From assembly GCA_041311015.1 (NCBI GenBank), contig JBFYKG010000007.1:1-30343 (forward strand): a stretch of 30,343 nucleotides of DNA, given 5' to 3'. Positions 1-7,544 of this stretch are shown here, in pieces (position 1 is the first letter of the stretch; the number at the start of each line of letters is the position of its first letter). The notes beneath the pieces were generated by a model. The model was not told the DNA's origin, made no database searches, and worked only from the letters and a program-made list of their open reading frames with translations. Source of the stretch: Fluviibacter sp041311015 (lineage in GTDB: Bacteria; Pseudomonadota; Gammaproteobacteria; Burkholderiales; Rhodocyclaceae). The position numbers were made by a program, and so were the translations under genes.

Positions 1-462
1 GTTGTGATGTTCTCAACGCATGGTCTGGTACCGGGTGATCTCGATGGGCTGACCCAACCAGCGCTTGCGATGTCGAGTCCATTGGTGACCGGCGAGAAGC
101 AGGGCGACGGCCTCCTCAAAATGGATCAGGTACTCAATCTCAAGCTTAATGCCGATTGGGTGGTCCTGTCGGCCTGTAATACCGCGGCCGGTTCTGGCCG
201 GGATACGGAAGCCGTATCCGGACTGGGACGTGCTTTCTTCTACGCGGGTGCCAGAGCGATGCTGGTCTCCAACTGGCCTGTAGATACCGTGTCATCGCGG
301 ATTCTGATGGTCGATCTCTTCAAGCGCCAGCAGGAGAAAAAGATTGGCAAGCCCGAAGCGCTGCGTCAATCCGAACTCGAACTTGCCGACAAGGGCGGCA
401 CTTCGGGATATGCTTATGCCCATCCGTTGTTCTGGGCACCATTTGTTGTGATTGGGGATTAG
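1..462 (+). CDS. CHAT-domain (caspase-like) protein, C-terminal part; 5' end outside window
   Basis: The reading frame is open from base 1, so this is the last 153 codons of a longer protein. It carries the two hallmarks of the CHAT fold (Caspase HetF Associated with TPRs). The catalytic histidine is in FSTHG (visible residue 7) and the catalytic cysteine is in LSACNTA (visible residue 59). They are followed by the typical FYAGARAMLVSNWPV strand-helix and a C-terminal HPLFWAPFVVIGD. CHAT proteins are clan CD cysteine peptidases, often with N-terminal TPRs, and some act in bacterial defence or signalling. The N-terminal domains that would show substrate or partner are not visible. The stop codon is 2 bp before the next gene, so the two are probably co-transcribed. 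The family call is firm and the biological role is unknown. Confidence 0.85.
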   Translation, partial: VVMFSTHGLVPGDLDGLTQPALAMSSPLVTGEKQGDGLLKMDQVLNLKLNADWVVLSACNTAAGSGRDTEAVSGLGRAFFYAGARAMLVSNWPVDTVSSRILMVDLFKRQQEKKIGKPEALRQSELELADKGGTSGYAYAHPLFWAPFVVIGD

Positions 463-464
463 AG

Positions 465-914
465 ATGACCACAAACGTACGTGGGTATGTATCGGCGGCA
501 ATTATGGCACTGGGGCTAATATCTATCGGTGTCAGTGCAGCACCTTTGATTACGCCTAAAGAGGCCAAGTTGCCAGATGCCGGGGGTAGTCTCAATACGC
601 GCGGTATATCCCGAGGCCCAGCGATCAAAGTGGTTTCGCCTGAAACTGGTGCATCGACGAGTGGGCCCTTCGAGTTCAAAGTAGATTTTGAGCCCAGAGG
701 GGGCGCGACGATTGATAAATCCTCGATCAAGGTGATCTACATGAAGTCACCTGTCGTGGATCTAACGCCAAGAATCAAAAGTGCACTGACCGATAATGGT
801 TTCGATTTGAAGAACGCTGAGATCCCACCGGGTGAGCATCAGATCAAAATTACGGTCAAAGATTCTGATGGTCGCGAGACATCAACGACTACGACGCTGA
901 TTGGCGCCAAATGA
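465..914 (+). CDS. Small exported protein with Ig-like character, function unknown
   Basis: This is a 149-residue protein. Residues 1-25 look like a Sec signal peptide: a short polar start, the hydrophobic stretch AAIMALGLISIGV, and a likely cut near VSA-AP. The mature part is short, rich in beta-forming and polar residues, and has a pattern like a bacterial Ig-type or carbohydrate-recognition sandwich (IKVVSPETG, FEFKVDFEPRGG, HQIKITVKDSDGRE). I do not recognise a named family. It starts 2 bp after the CHAT gene and its stop overlaps the next start (ATGA), so translation of all three genes is probably coupled. Export suggests that it works in the periplasm or at the membrane. Whether it is a partner, inhibitor or substrate of the CHAT protein cannot be told from sequence. 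Confidence 0.75.
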   Translation: MTTNVRGYVSAAIMALGLISIGVSAAPLITPKEAKLPDAGGSLNTRGISRGPAIKVVSPETGASTSGPFEFKVDFEPRGGATIDKSSIKVIYMKSPVVDLTPRIKSALTDNGFDLKNAEIPPGEHQIKITVKDSDGRETSTTTTLIGAK

Positions 915-1702
915 AGTGCCCCTATTGTTTGAGTGATGTTGCTGATGAGGCGCTGGCGTGCCCGCATTGCACGAAGGATCTCTATCTTTTTAAGCCCATG
1001 ATGCAACGGGTCGCCGATCTGGAGGCTCAACTCAGTGCATTGCCTGAGCGTCAGGTTTTAGCGCAACGGGTTTCGCAGCTTGAGAGCATGCTGGCCCAGC
1101 AGGCGATGTCGGGTAGCGCGCAGGGCAATATGGGCATCACTGGTAATTTCAGAAACCTGCTGGTCTTTCTGATCTTGCCGCTGGTCTTGTTGCTCTTGGG
1201 GCATGGGCTGATCACGATCGTCTATGACACCAAGTTGCTCTACTTGCGTTTGATCTCTATCGCGATCCCAGCCGTCTTTGGTTATGCCCTGATGAGCTCA
1301 GGGCCGCATAAATTGCTGCCCTGGTTTCTGGTTTCCGCCGTATTGGCGTTGTTATCCGTGATTGGCATGAGTTACATGACGCACCTGGTCGATGGTACGG
1401 CGGTGATGCCGCAGAATGCGTTTGAGTGGCGCGAGTTTCTTGAGTACGGCATCAGTATCAGCAGTAGCTTTCTAGCGGGAATGATTCTTGGCCGTGCGGC
1501 CTATATCAAGCATCATCGACTGATCTCGACGGCAATTGGGGGGGCTTACGCTGCGCTGGTTGCTTCAACCGGCCGCGATAAGCTGGATGCACAGGGTGCC
1601 TTTAAATTGATGAAGGCGCTTAATGATCACATCAGTACCATCATGGCGCTAGGATCTACGGCTCTGTCCGTTTACACCGGCCTTAAAGGCATCGTTGGTT
1701 AG
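911..1702 (+). CDS. Zinc-ribbon, coiled-coil, multi-pass membrane protein, function unknown
   Basis: This is a 263-residue protein. An N-terminal zinc ribbon has C3-x2-C6 and C17-x2-C20. Residues 32-64 form a likely short coiled coil (repeated leucines in VADLEAQLSAL and RVSQLESMLAQQ). Hydrophobic segments near 82-105, 111-129, 134-157 and 178-198 are likely membrane spans, and 242-262 is a weaker C-terminal one. The ribbon should therefore be cytoplasmic with the rest in the inner membrane. Similar zinc-ribbon plus transmembrane layouts occur in many unrelated bacterial proteins, so no function follows. The start overlaps the upstream stop by 4 bp, making this the last gene of the CHAT unit, and a terminator follows 8 bp after its stop. 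Confidence 0.75.
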   Translation: MKCPYCLSDVADEALACPHCTKDLYLFKPMMQRVADLEAQLSALPERQVLAQRVSQLESMLAQQAMSGSAQGNMGITGNFRNLLVFLILPLVLLLLGHGLITIVYDTKLLYLRLISIAIPAVFGYALMSSGPHKLLPWFLVSAVLALLSVIGMSYMTHLVDGTAVMPQNAFEWREFLEYGISISSSFLAGMILGRAAYIKHHRLISTAIGGAYAALVASTGRDKLDAQGAFKLMKALNDHISTIMALGSTALSVYTGLKGIVG

Positions 1703-1710
1703 CTTTAAAC

Positions 1711-1743
1711 AAAAAGCCCCGGAGATTAACCTCCGGGGCTTTT
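1711..1743. terminator. Bidirectional intrinsic terminator between the CHAT operon and nrdJ
   Basis: A near-perfect hairpin has arms AAAAGCCCCGGAG and CTCCGGGGCTTTT around a short ATTAAC loop. The A-run on one side and T-run on the other let it end transcription from both strands. It sits between the stop codons of two convergent genes, as expected for a shared terminator. Confidence 0.9.
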
Positions 1744-1763
1744 GTAGGGTGTTGTGCTAACGA

Positions 1764-4640
1764 TTAGCCGCAGGTTCCCACGGCACCGCAGGCGGTACAG
1801 AAGTCACAACCATCTTTTCTAATCATGGTTGTGTTGCCGCACTCGCTGCACAGCTTGCCTTGAACCGGCTTGACGGCGCCTTCTTCAGTCGGTGCCTGCA
1901 GGATACCCATCTGCTTTACCGGGAAGCCGTTCTCATCCAGGATGCCCAGCATGTTGTAGCGGTGCAGGATGAGGTGAGCCAGGTAGGCAATCGTTGAAGG
2001 GTAGGTCTGCTGCTTGCGTGAGCCCGGTACGAAGGCCAGCATATCGCCCAGGGGTTCCGGGTAGTCGAGCAGCTTGCGCAGCTTCATGCCGATCCAGGCC
2101 GGGTCAATGACGCGCATGTCGGTGGACAGCAGCTTCGACAGACCATCGAGGGCGCGCGGGTAGTTGCCCGACAGCCACATCGAGTACGGGCGGCTCACGC
2201 CATCCGGCAGGGTGATTTCCTTCAGGCCCAGCACGAAGTCTTCACCGGTGTTCGGGTTGAAGATGTCGACGGTCCACGACAGGGTGCCGTCGGTACCGGT
2301 CTTCGGTTCTTTCGGGCTCATCAGGGCGTCGAACAGCGGGGTTGGGAGATCCTGCTTGAACCAGTCCAGTTGTTCGATGCGGAAGCGGACGAGCTGGGCG
2401 AAGGCCGAGACAGACGACGACATCAGCTGACGCTCGCCGTTGGGCGGGAAGGGCATGTCAAACGATTCGCCGGCCGACGGGGTGTTCGACAGTGAGTCCA
2501 GCTTGATCTTCAGCCAGGCCGGGTCGTTGGCGCGCATGTCCATCGACAGGGTCTTGGCAACCGCACCCAGGCCACGGGGTTGATCCGGGCCATTGACCCA
2601 GACTTCGAACGGCCACTTCTTGGCTTCCTGTTCCACGTGACCCACGAAGATGGCGAACTTGCCGAACGGCGCGTCGATCATGTAGGTCCAGGCCATGTTG
2701 CCTTCCGGCAGGTTCGGGCGGTTTGGCCAGCGCAGCGAAGAGAGCACCGGTGCCGGCAGATCCTTGATGTGCAGACGACGGTTGGCATCGCTGGTCACAA
2801 AGTCTTGCGGCTGCTTCTTCTCTTCTTCCTGCTTCGGCGTGTCGACCGACAGCACCGAGCCCAGCACGCTGTTCGGACGGTAGGTGGCCAGACCCTTGAG
2901 GCCGGCCTTCCAGGCTTGCATGTACAGATCCTGGAATTCTTCGTAGGGGTAGTCGGCCGGGACGTTCACCGTCTTCGAGATCGATGTATCGATGTACGGT
3001 GCAACGGCAGCCACCATGTCTTTGTGGGCCTTGGCCGACAGTTCCAGCGCGGTCACGAAGTAATCCGGCAGGTTGCTTACATCGCCGCCGAGGTGACGGT
3101 ACAGACGCCAGGCGTGGTCTTCAACGGCGTATTCCTTGATGGTGCCATCGGCCATGCGCTTCTTACGGGTGTAGGTCCACGAGAAGGCCGGTTCGATGCC
3201 GTTCGAGGCATTGTCAGCAAAGGCCAGCGAGATGGTGCCGGTCGGGGCGATTGAGAGCAGGTGCGAGTTACGCAGACCATGCTTGCGGATCTCTGCTTTT
3301 ACGTCATTCGGCAGACGCGAGGCAAAGTTACCGCCCGACAGATACAGCTCGGCGTTGAAGAGCGGGAAGGCGCCACGCTCTTTGGCCAGATCGACCGAGG
3401 TCATGTAGGCGGTGTCGCGCATGTACTCGGAAATCTTCGAGGCCATAGCCAGCGCATCCTGAGAGTCGTAACGCAGCTTGAGCATGTACAGGGCATCGCC
3501 CAGGCCGGTGAAACCGAGGCCAACGCGGCGCTTGTTCATGGCTTCCTGCTGCTGGTTCTGCAGCGGCCAGTGGGTGGCGTCCAGCACGTTGTCCAGCATA
3601 CGGGTCGAGACTTTGACCACTTCGCCGAAGGCGGCGAAATCAAACTCGGCCTTGGTGCCAAACGGATCTTTGACGAAGTGGGTCAGGTCGATCGAGCCCA
3701 GGCAGCAGCAGCCGTACGGCGGCAGCGGCTGTTCGGCACATGGGTTGGTGGCTTCGATCAGCTCGCAGTAGTTGAGGTTGTTGTCCTTGTTCATGCGATC
3801 CAGGAACAGGATGCCCGGTTCTGCGTGGTCGTAGGTCGACTGCATCACCTGATCCCACAGGTCGCGGGCGCGCACCTTGCGGTAGACCCACAGACCATCT
3901 TCGCGCTGGAAGGCGCCTTCGGCCAGAATGTCTTCGTTCGGTTGTGCCACATGCACCAGTTCGACCATATCGTCGGCTTCAACGGCCTTCATGAACGGGT
4001 CAGTCACACCGATCGAGATGTTGAAGTTGGTCAGGTCGCCTTTGTCTTTGGCGTGGATGAACAGTTCGATATCCGGGTGGTCGCAACGCATCACACCCAT
4101 CTGGGCGCCGCGGCGGGCGCCGGCCGATTCGACGGTTTCGCACGAGCGGTCGAATACCCGCATGTATGACACCGGACCCGAGGCGCGTGATTGCGTCCCT
4201 TTGACGCGGGCACCTTGCGGACGGATCGAGGAGAAGTCGTAACCGACGCCGCCACCGCGACGCATGGTCTCAGCAGCTTCGGCCAGCGCGGTGTAGATGC
4301 CCGGGCGGCCGTTAACGGTTTCAACGACCGAGTCACCCACCGGCTGCACGAAGCAGTTGATCAGCGTGGCTTGCAGGTCGGTACCGGCAGCCGAGTTGAT
4401 GCGGCCAGCGGGCACGAAGCCATTTTCCTGGGCCCAGAGGAACTTGCTTTCCCACTTGGCGCGGTTCTTTTCGTCTTCAACCTTGGCCAGGGCACGGGCC
4501 ACACGGGCGCGCACTTCGGCGATCGATTGTTCGTTACCCTTGGCGTACTTCTCGACCAGCACTTCAGCGCAAATCTCCTGCGCCGGTAGTGTGGCGCGAG
4601 CGCTGGCGGCGGTTTGCTGCACGTTTGTCTCAGTCGTCAT
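1764..4640 (-). CDS. nrdJ: Adenosylcobalamin-dependent ribonucleoside-diphosphate reductase (class II)
   Basis: This 958-residue class II ribonucleotide reductase makes deoxyribonucleotides through a thiyl radical generated with coenzyme B12, so it needs no oxygen and no small subunit. The catalytic NPCAEQ motif (N299, C301, E303) and a conserved early cysteine (C96, in INCFV) are present. LSIAPTGTIS near 462-471 and SISKTVNVP near 553-561 are also typical. The last 28 residues hold six cysteines (C931, C934, C945, C948, C951, C957) in a redox or zinc tail. Residues about 636-862 contain two related copies of a domain, each ending in LS-x-DMR-x2-DPAW. AAGGA lies 7 bases before the start. The gene is monocistronic, convergent with the CHAT operon and preceded by NrdR-like boxes. 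Confidence 0.95.
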   Translation of the reverse strand: MTTETNVQQTAASARATLPAQEICAEVLVEKYAKGNEQSIAEVRARVARALAKVEDEKNRAKWESKFLWAQENGFVPAGRINSAAGTDLQATLINCFVQPVGDSVVETVNGRPGIYTALAEAAETMRRGGGVGYDFSSIRPQGARVKGTQSRASGPVSYMRVFDRSCETVESAGARRGAQMGVMRCDHPDIELFIHAKDKGDLTNFNISIGVTDPFMKAVEADDMVELVHVAQPNEDILAEGAFQREDGLWVYRKVRARDLWDQVMQSTYDHAEPGILFLDRMNKDNNLNYCELIEATNPCAEQPLPPYGCCCLGSIDLTHFVKDPFGTKAEFDFAAFGEVVKVSTRMLDNVLDATHWPLQNQQQEAMNKRRVGLGFTGLGDALYMLKLRYDSQDALAMASKISEYMRDTAYMTSVDLAKERGAFPLFNAELYLSGGNFASRLPNDVKAEIRKHGLRNSHLLSIAPTGTISLAFADNASNGIEPAFSWTYTRKKRMADGTIKEYAVEDHAWRLYRHLGGDVSNLPDYFVTALELSAKAHKDMVAAVAPYIDTSISKTVNVPADYPYEEFQDLYMQAWKAGLKGLATYRPNSVLGSVLSVDTPKQEEEKKQPQDFVTSDANRRLHIKDLPAPVLSSLRWPNRPNLPEGNMAWTYMIDAPFGKFAIFVGHVEQEAKKWPFEVWVNGPDQPRGLGAVAKTLSMDMRANDPAWLKIKLDSLSNTPSAGESFDMPFPPNGERQLMSSSVSAFAQLVRFRIEQLDWFKQDLPTPLFDALMSPKEPKTGTDGTLSWTVDIFNPNTGEDFVLGLKEITLPDGVSRPYSMWLSGNYPRALDGLSKLLSTDMRVIDPAWIGMKLRKLLDYPEPLGDMLAFVPGSRKQQTYPSTIAYLAHLILHRYNMLGILDENGFPVKQMGILQAPTEEGAVKPVQGKLCSECGNTTMIRKDGCDFCTACGAVGTCG

Positions 4641-4720
4641 TTGTTATGTCCTTGAGATGATCTTGTTGGGGTTTTTTCTGAAGAAAATTCGGGTGGGGCG
4701 CGTGATGGCCCGACCTCAGA

Positions 4721-4749
4721 AATTTACTACATCTAGTGGTCCTAGACAA
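4721..4749 (-). promoter_or_regulatory. Likely sigma70 promoter of nrdJ
   Basis: On the minus strand, TTGTCT (4744-4749) and TAAATT (4721-4726) are separated by 17 bp, each matching 4 of 6 consensus bases. The predicted start near 4714 would give a leader of about 74 nt. The -10 overlaps one NrdR-like box and the -35 lies between the two boxes, which fits repression. Confidence 0.55.
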
Positions 4750-4769
4750 ACTTTTCACTAGATATAGTG
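4725..4769. promoter_or_regulatory. Pair of NrdR-like boxes controlling nrdJ
   Basis: Two related 14-bp sites flank the nrdJ -35. The first is TACTACATCTAGTG (4725-4738). The second is CACTAGATATAGTG (4756-4769), whose reverse complement CACTATATCTAGTG matches the first at 12 of 14 positions. Both resemble the proteobacterial NrdR box CACWATATWTWGTG. Their centres are 31 bp apart, about three helical turns, which is the spacing usual for NrdR pairs. NrdR is the ATP/dATP-sensing repressor of ribonucleotide reductase genes. The nrdR gene itself is not in this window. Confidence 0.8.
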
Positions 4770-4923
4770 TGTGCGTCAGGAATCAGGCCGGATAAGGCAT
4801 TGCCGGAGCCGGGCTGTGCGAACCCTTGAAATATCAGTAAAAAAATTTTTATTGATCGTTTTGATGGCGTGGGTGTTGGCTTTGAAAATTTCGTCGGTGC
4901 GCGAAGCCCGCCACTGACATGTT

Positions 4924-4938
4924 TGTTGCATAGCAACA
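4924..4938. repeat. Perfect inverted repeat upstream of aroC
   Basis: TGTTGC and GCAACA arms of 6 bp surround ATA. The site is about 40 bp upstream of the likely aroC -10, so it could be an operator or a small hairpin. I cannot assign a regulator. Confidence 0.4.
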
Positions 4939-4978
4939 CTGCGAAGCACTGGGGAGGTCGGGGCATACGCGGTCAGCA

Positions 4979-4987
4979 TGCTAAAAT
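4979..4987 (+). promoter_or_regulatory. Possible extended -10 promoter for aroC
   Basis: TGCTAAAAT is an extended -10 (TGn plus a 5 of 6 match to TATAAT). No good -35 is seen 16-18 bp upstream, which is tolerable for extended -10 promoters. The start would be near 4994, giving a leader of about 85 nt. Confidence 0.35.
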
Positions 4988-5079
4988 TTGTGCACTTCTG
5001 AGTGAATTTTTTTGAAAAAACCTCAAAAAAACGTCACAAAATCAGCCTCCTTCGAACTCACTCGCGCTGGATCACCGCT

Positions 5080-6186
5080 ATGTCCGGAAACACGATCGGT
5101 ACCCTGTTTACTGTTACCTCGTTCGGCGAGTCGCACGGACCGGCCATTGGTTGTGTCGTTGATGGTTGTCCACCGGGATTGGTGCTGAGCGAAGCCGATA
5201 TTCAGGCCGAGCTGGATCGCCGTAAACCAGGTACCTCGCGTCACGTCACACAGCGCCGCGAGCCGGATGAAGTGGAGATTCTCTCGGGCGTTTTCGAGGG
5301 CAAGACCACCGGCGCACCGATCGGACTGCTGATCCGCAATACCGATCAGCGCAGTAAGGATTACGGGAATATTGCCGAGCAGTTCCGCCCGGGTCATGCC
5401 GACTACACCTACTGGCAAAAGTACGGTATCCGCGATTACCGGGGTGGTGGCCGTTCGTCGGCGCGTGAAACGGCGGTACGTGTGGCGGCCGGTGCGATTG
5501 CCCGCAAATGGTTACACGAGCGCTATGGCATTACGATCCGCGGCTGGATGGATCAGCTGGGTCCGATCGTCATTCCTTTTGTGACGGCCGACGATATCGA
5601 TCAGAATCCGTTCTTCGCGCCAAACAATGGCATCGTGCCCGAGCTCGAAGCCTATATGGATGCCCTGCGTAAGGATGGCGACTCGGTGGGTGGCGGCATT
5701 ACCGTGGCCGCCACGGGTGTGCCACCGGGTTGGGGTGAGCCGGTCTACGATCGTTTCGATGCCGATCTGGCGCATGCCCTGATGGGGATCAACGCGGTGA
5801 AGGGCGTTGAGATCGGTGCCGGTTTTGCGTCCATCGCCCAGCGCGGAACTGAACACGGCGACGAGATGACCCCGCAGGGTTTCCTCAGCAATAACGCCGG
5901 TGGCGTGCTGGGGGGGATTACGACCGGGCAGGATATCGTGGCCCGGATTGCGATTAAGCCGACATCAAGCATCCGCACCCCGCGTCGCAGTATCAATATC
6001 CGCAATGAAGACGTGATGGTGGAAACGCTGGGTCGGCATGACCCGTGTGTGGCGATTCGTGCAACGCCTATCGCCGAAGCCATGCTGGCGATTGTGTTGA
6101 TGGATCACGCGCTGCGTCACCGAGCGCAGTGTGGCGATGTCGATTCGGGTTTGCCGAATGTGCCTTCACGGGCACCGGGGGCCTAA
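5080..6186 (+). CDS. aroC: Chorismate synthase
   Basis: This cytoplasmic enzyme uses reduced FMN to convert 5-enolpyruvylshikimate-3-phosphate to chorismate, the last shikimate step. Chorismate is the common precursor of aromatic amino acids and folate. The protein has 368 residues, normal for the family. Signatures are GESHG (16-20), FRPGHADYTY (about 102-111) and RGGGRSSARETA (121-132). I chose the ATG at 5080 (MSGNTIGTLFTVTSFGESHG) because it matches the family start. The frame is open back to 5002, but those 26 extra residues are not family-like. The Shine-Dalgarno signal is weak. An MFS transporter gene follows after 52 bp. Confidence 0.96.
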   Translation: MSGNTIGTLFTVTSFGESHGPAIGCVVDGCPPGLVLSEADIQAELDRRKPGTSRHVTQRREPDEVEILSGVFEGKTTGAPIGLLIRNTDQRSKDYGNIAEQFRPGHADYTYWQKYGIRDYRGGGRSSARETAVRVAAGAIARKWLHERYGITIRGWMDQLGPIVIPFVTADDIDQNPFFAPNNGIVPELEAYMDALRKDGDSVGGGITVAATGVPPGWGEPVYDRFDADLAHALMGINAVKGVEIGAGFASIAQRGTEHGDEMTPQGFLSNNAGGVLGGITTGQDIVARIAIKPTSSIRTPRRSINIRNEDVMVETLGRHDPCVAIRATPIAEAMLAIVLMDHALRHRAQCGDVDSGLPNVPSRAPGA

Positions 6187-6238
6187 ACGGTCGCCTTGCC
6201 CATTTCCAATTTCCCGCTGATTTAATCCGCACCTTGCA

Positions 6239-7441
6239 ATGACCGCACATCCGCTTCCGTACTGGCGGTTGTCGTTCTACTATTTTTTCTATTTCGCGTT
6301 TATCGGCGTTTTTTCGCCGTACTTCACGCTGTACCTGCAATCCTTGCAGATCAGTGCCGCTGATATTGCGTTGCTGATGTCGCAGATGCAGCTGATGCGT
6401 CTGGTCGCACCGGCCTTCTGGGGCTGGTTGGCCGACCGGCGGGGTCGTCGTGTCGATATCGTTCGCTTATCGGCCCTGTGCGCCTGCATTGGCTTTACCG
6501 GGTTTTTCCTTACTGATAATTTCGTTCAGCTCTTCATCCCGATGACGCTGATGGCGTTCTTCTGGAGCGCCGCGTTACCGCTGGTCGAGAGTCTGACCTT
6601 CGCGCATCTGGCCGACGAGTCGCATCGTTACAGCCGTATACGCGTCTGGGGCTCGGTGGGGTTCATCGTTGCGGTGCTGCTCGGTGGTGCGCTGCTCGAC
6701 CATCTGCCCATCGGTGATGTGCCCGCAATGGTCTTTGTGGTGCTGCTCGGCATTCTGGCCATGGCGTTTCAGTTGCCCGAAGGACGGCGTGCGCCCTCAG
6801 TAACGGCGCAGGGTGCCGCGACCGTATCGCCCGCCGATAACCTGCCGATGGCGACACTCCGTTCCGTTCTGGCCGACCAGCAGGTCTGGATGCTGCTGCT
6901 GGCCTGTTTCCTGATGTCATCGGCGCACGGGGTGTACTACGTCTTCTACTCGATCCACCTGGATGATCTGGGCTACAGCAAGGGGATGATCGGGTTGCTC
7001 TGGTCGCTGGGTGTGCTGGTCGAAATTGGCCTGTTCATGGTGATGTCACCCCTGATGAAACGCTACAGCCTCCGAAGTCTCTTGCTGGCGACCTATGCAA
7101 CGGCTGTGGTCCGATTTTTGATGATCGGCTGGTGTGCCGAATCACTGCTGCTCTTATTGCTCGCCCAGGCCATGCACGGGCTCACTTTTGGCGTACACCA
7201 CGCGGCGGCCATTGCGGCCGTCAACCAGTGGTTTCCCCAGCATATCCATGCCCGTGGTCAGGCCCTGTATTCCAGTATTTCCTTCGGGGGCGGGGGCCTG
7301 TTTGGCGGCATTGTCAGCGGGCTGGTCTGGGATCCGCTCGGTGCGGGCTGGGCCTTTACCCTCGGCGCCTTGTTTGCCCTGGCGGGGTGGTGGTGCATTG
7401 TCCGGGGGTTGAAACGGCCAGAAGCACCCGAAGCGACCTGA
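6239..7441 (+). CDS. Major facilitator superfamily transporter, HcaT/PPP-like
   Basis: This 400-residue inner-membrane protein has about twelve hydrophobic segments. The N-terminal YWRLSFYYFFYFAFIGVFSPYF and the loop FWGWLADRRGRR (an MFS motif A variant between TM2 and TM3) are typical of the MFS branch that includes HcaT (phenylpropionate) and LacY/nucleoside-symporter relatives. The substrate cannot be predicted. The gene sits between aroC and leuC and probably shares the aroC transcript. No strong ribosome-binding site precedes the ATG. No terminator with a U-run follows, only a small CCCC-AAAA-GGGG hairpin at 7455-7466. Confidence 0.8.
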   Translation: MTAHPLPYWRLSFYYFFYFAFIGVFSPYFTLYLQSLQISAADIALLMSQMQLMRLVAPAFWGWLADRRGRRVDIVRLSALCACIGFTGFFLTDNFVQLFIPMTLMAFFWSAALPLVESLTFAHLADESHRYSRIRVWGSVGFIVAVLLGGALLDHLPIGDVPAMVFVVLLGILAMAFQLPEGRRAPSVTAQGAATVSPADNLPMATLRSVLADQQVWMLLLACFLMSSAHGVYYVFYSIHLDDLGYSKGMIGLLWSLGVLVEIGLFMVMSPLMKRYSLRSLLLATYATAVVRFLMIGWCAESLLLLLLAQAMHGLTFGVHHAAAIAAVNQWFPQHIHARGQALYSSISFGGGGLFGGIVSGLVWDPLGAGWAFTLGALFALAGWWCIVRGLKRPEAPEAT

Positions 7442-7475
7442 GCGGCTGCCTGAACCCCAAAAGGGGCGGGGCTTG

Positions 7476-7484
7476 TGCCATAAT
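7476..7484 (+). promoter_or_regulatory. Possible extended -10 promoter for leuCDB
   Basis: TGCCATAAT lies 60 bp before the leuC start, with 5 of 6 bases matching TATAAT and a TGn extension. No clear -35 is seen. No leader peptide rich in leucine codons is visible, so there is no sign of attenuation. Confidence 0.4.
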
Positions 7485-7544
7485 TTGCGGTTCTATCGTG
7501 CCGCCTTTTAAACCAGTCGGCCTGCAGTTCACACGGAAATCGCC

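Larger units (their letters stand above)
4641..5079. other. Divergent intergenic region between nrdJ and aroC
   Basis: This stretch has no convincing gene. It holds the nrdJ promoter with its operator pair on the left, and on the right a short perfect inverted repeat (4924-4938) and a likely extended -10 for aroC (4979-4987). An A7T5 tract near 4838-4850 may be curved DNA. A small inverted repeat (TTTTCT-GA-AGAAAA, 4674-4687) falls in the nrdJ leader. I found no cobalamin riboswitch core in either direction. Confidence 0.6.

Noticed and set aside
3261..4169. Long open frame on the plus strand opposite nrdJ.
   Set aside because: It mirrors the codon positions of nrdJ, shows no domain, and has composition typical of an antisense shadow in GC-rich coding DNA. 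The same applies to 10820-11851 and 15919-17004.
4800..4925. Possible cobalamin riboswitch near nrdJ, from a CCGCCACTG string that recalls part of a B12 box.
   Set aside because: The conserved GAGACCTGCC-type core and GGTG element are missing, and the string is on the aroC strand, not in the nrdJ leader.
5002..5079. Longer chorismate synthase starting at 5002.
   Set aside because: The 26 extra residues are basic and unlike family N-termini; MSGNTIGTLF at 5080 is the normal start.
7455..7466. CCCC-AAAA-GGGG hairpin after the MFS gene as a terminator.
   Set aside because: The stem is only 4 bp and no T-run follows.
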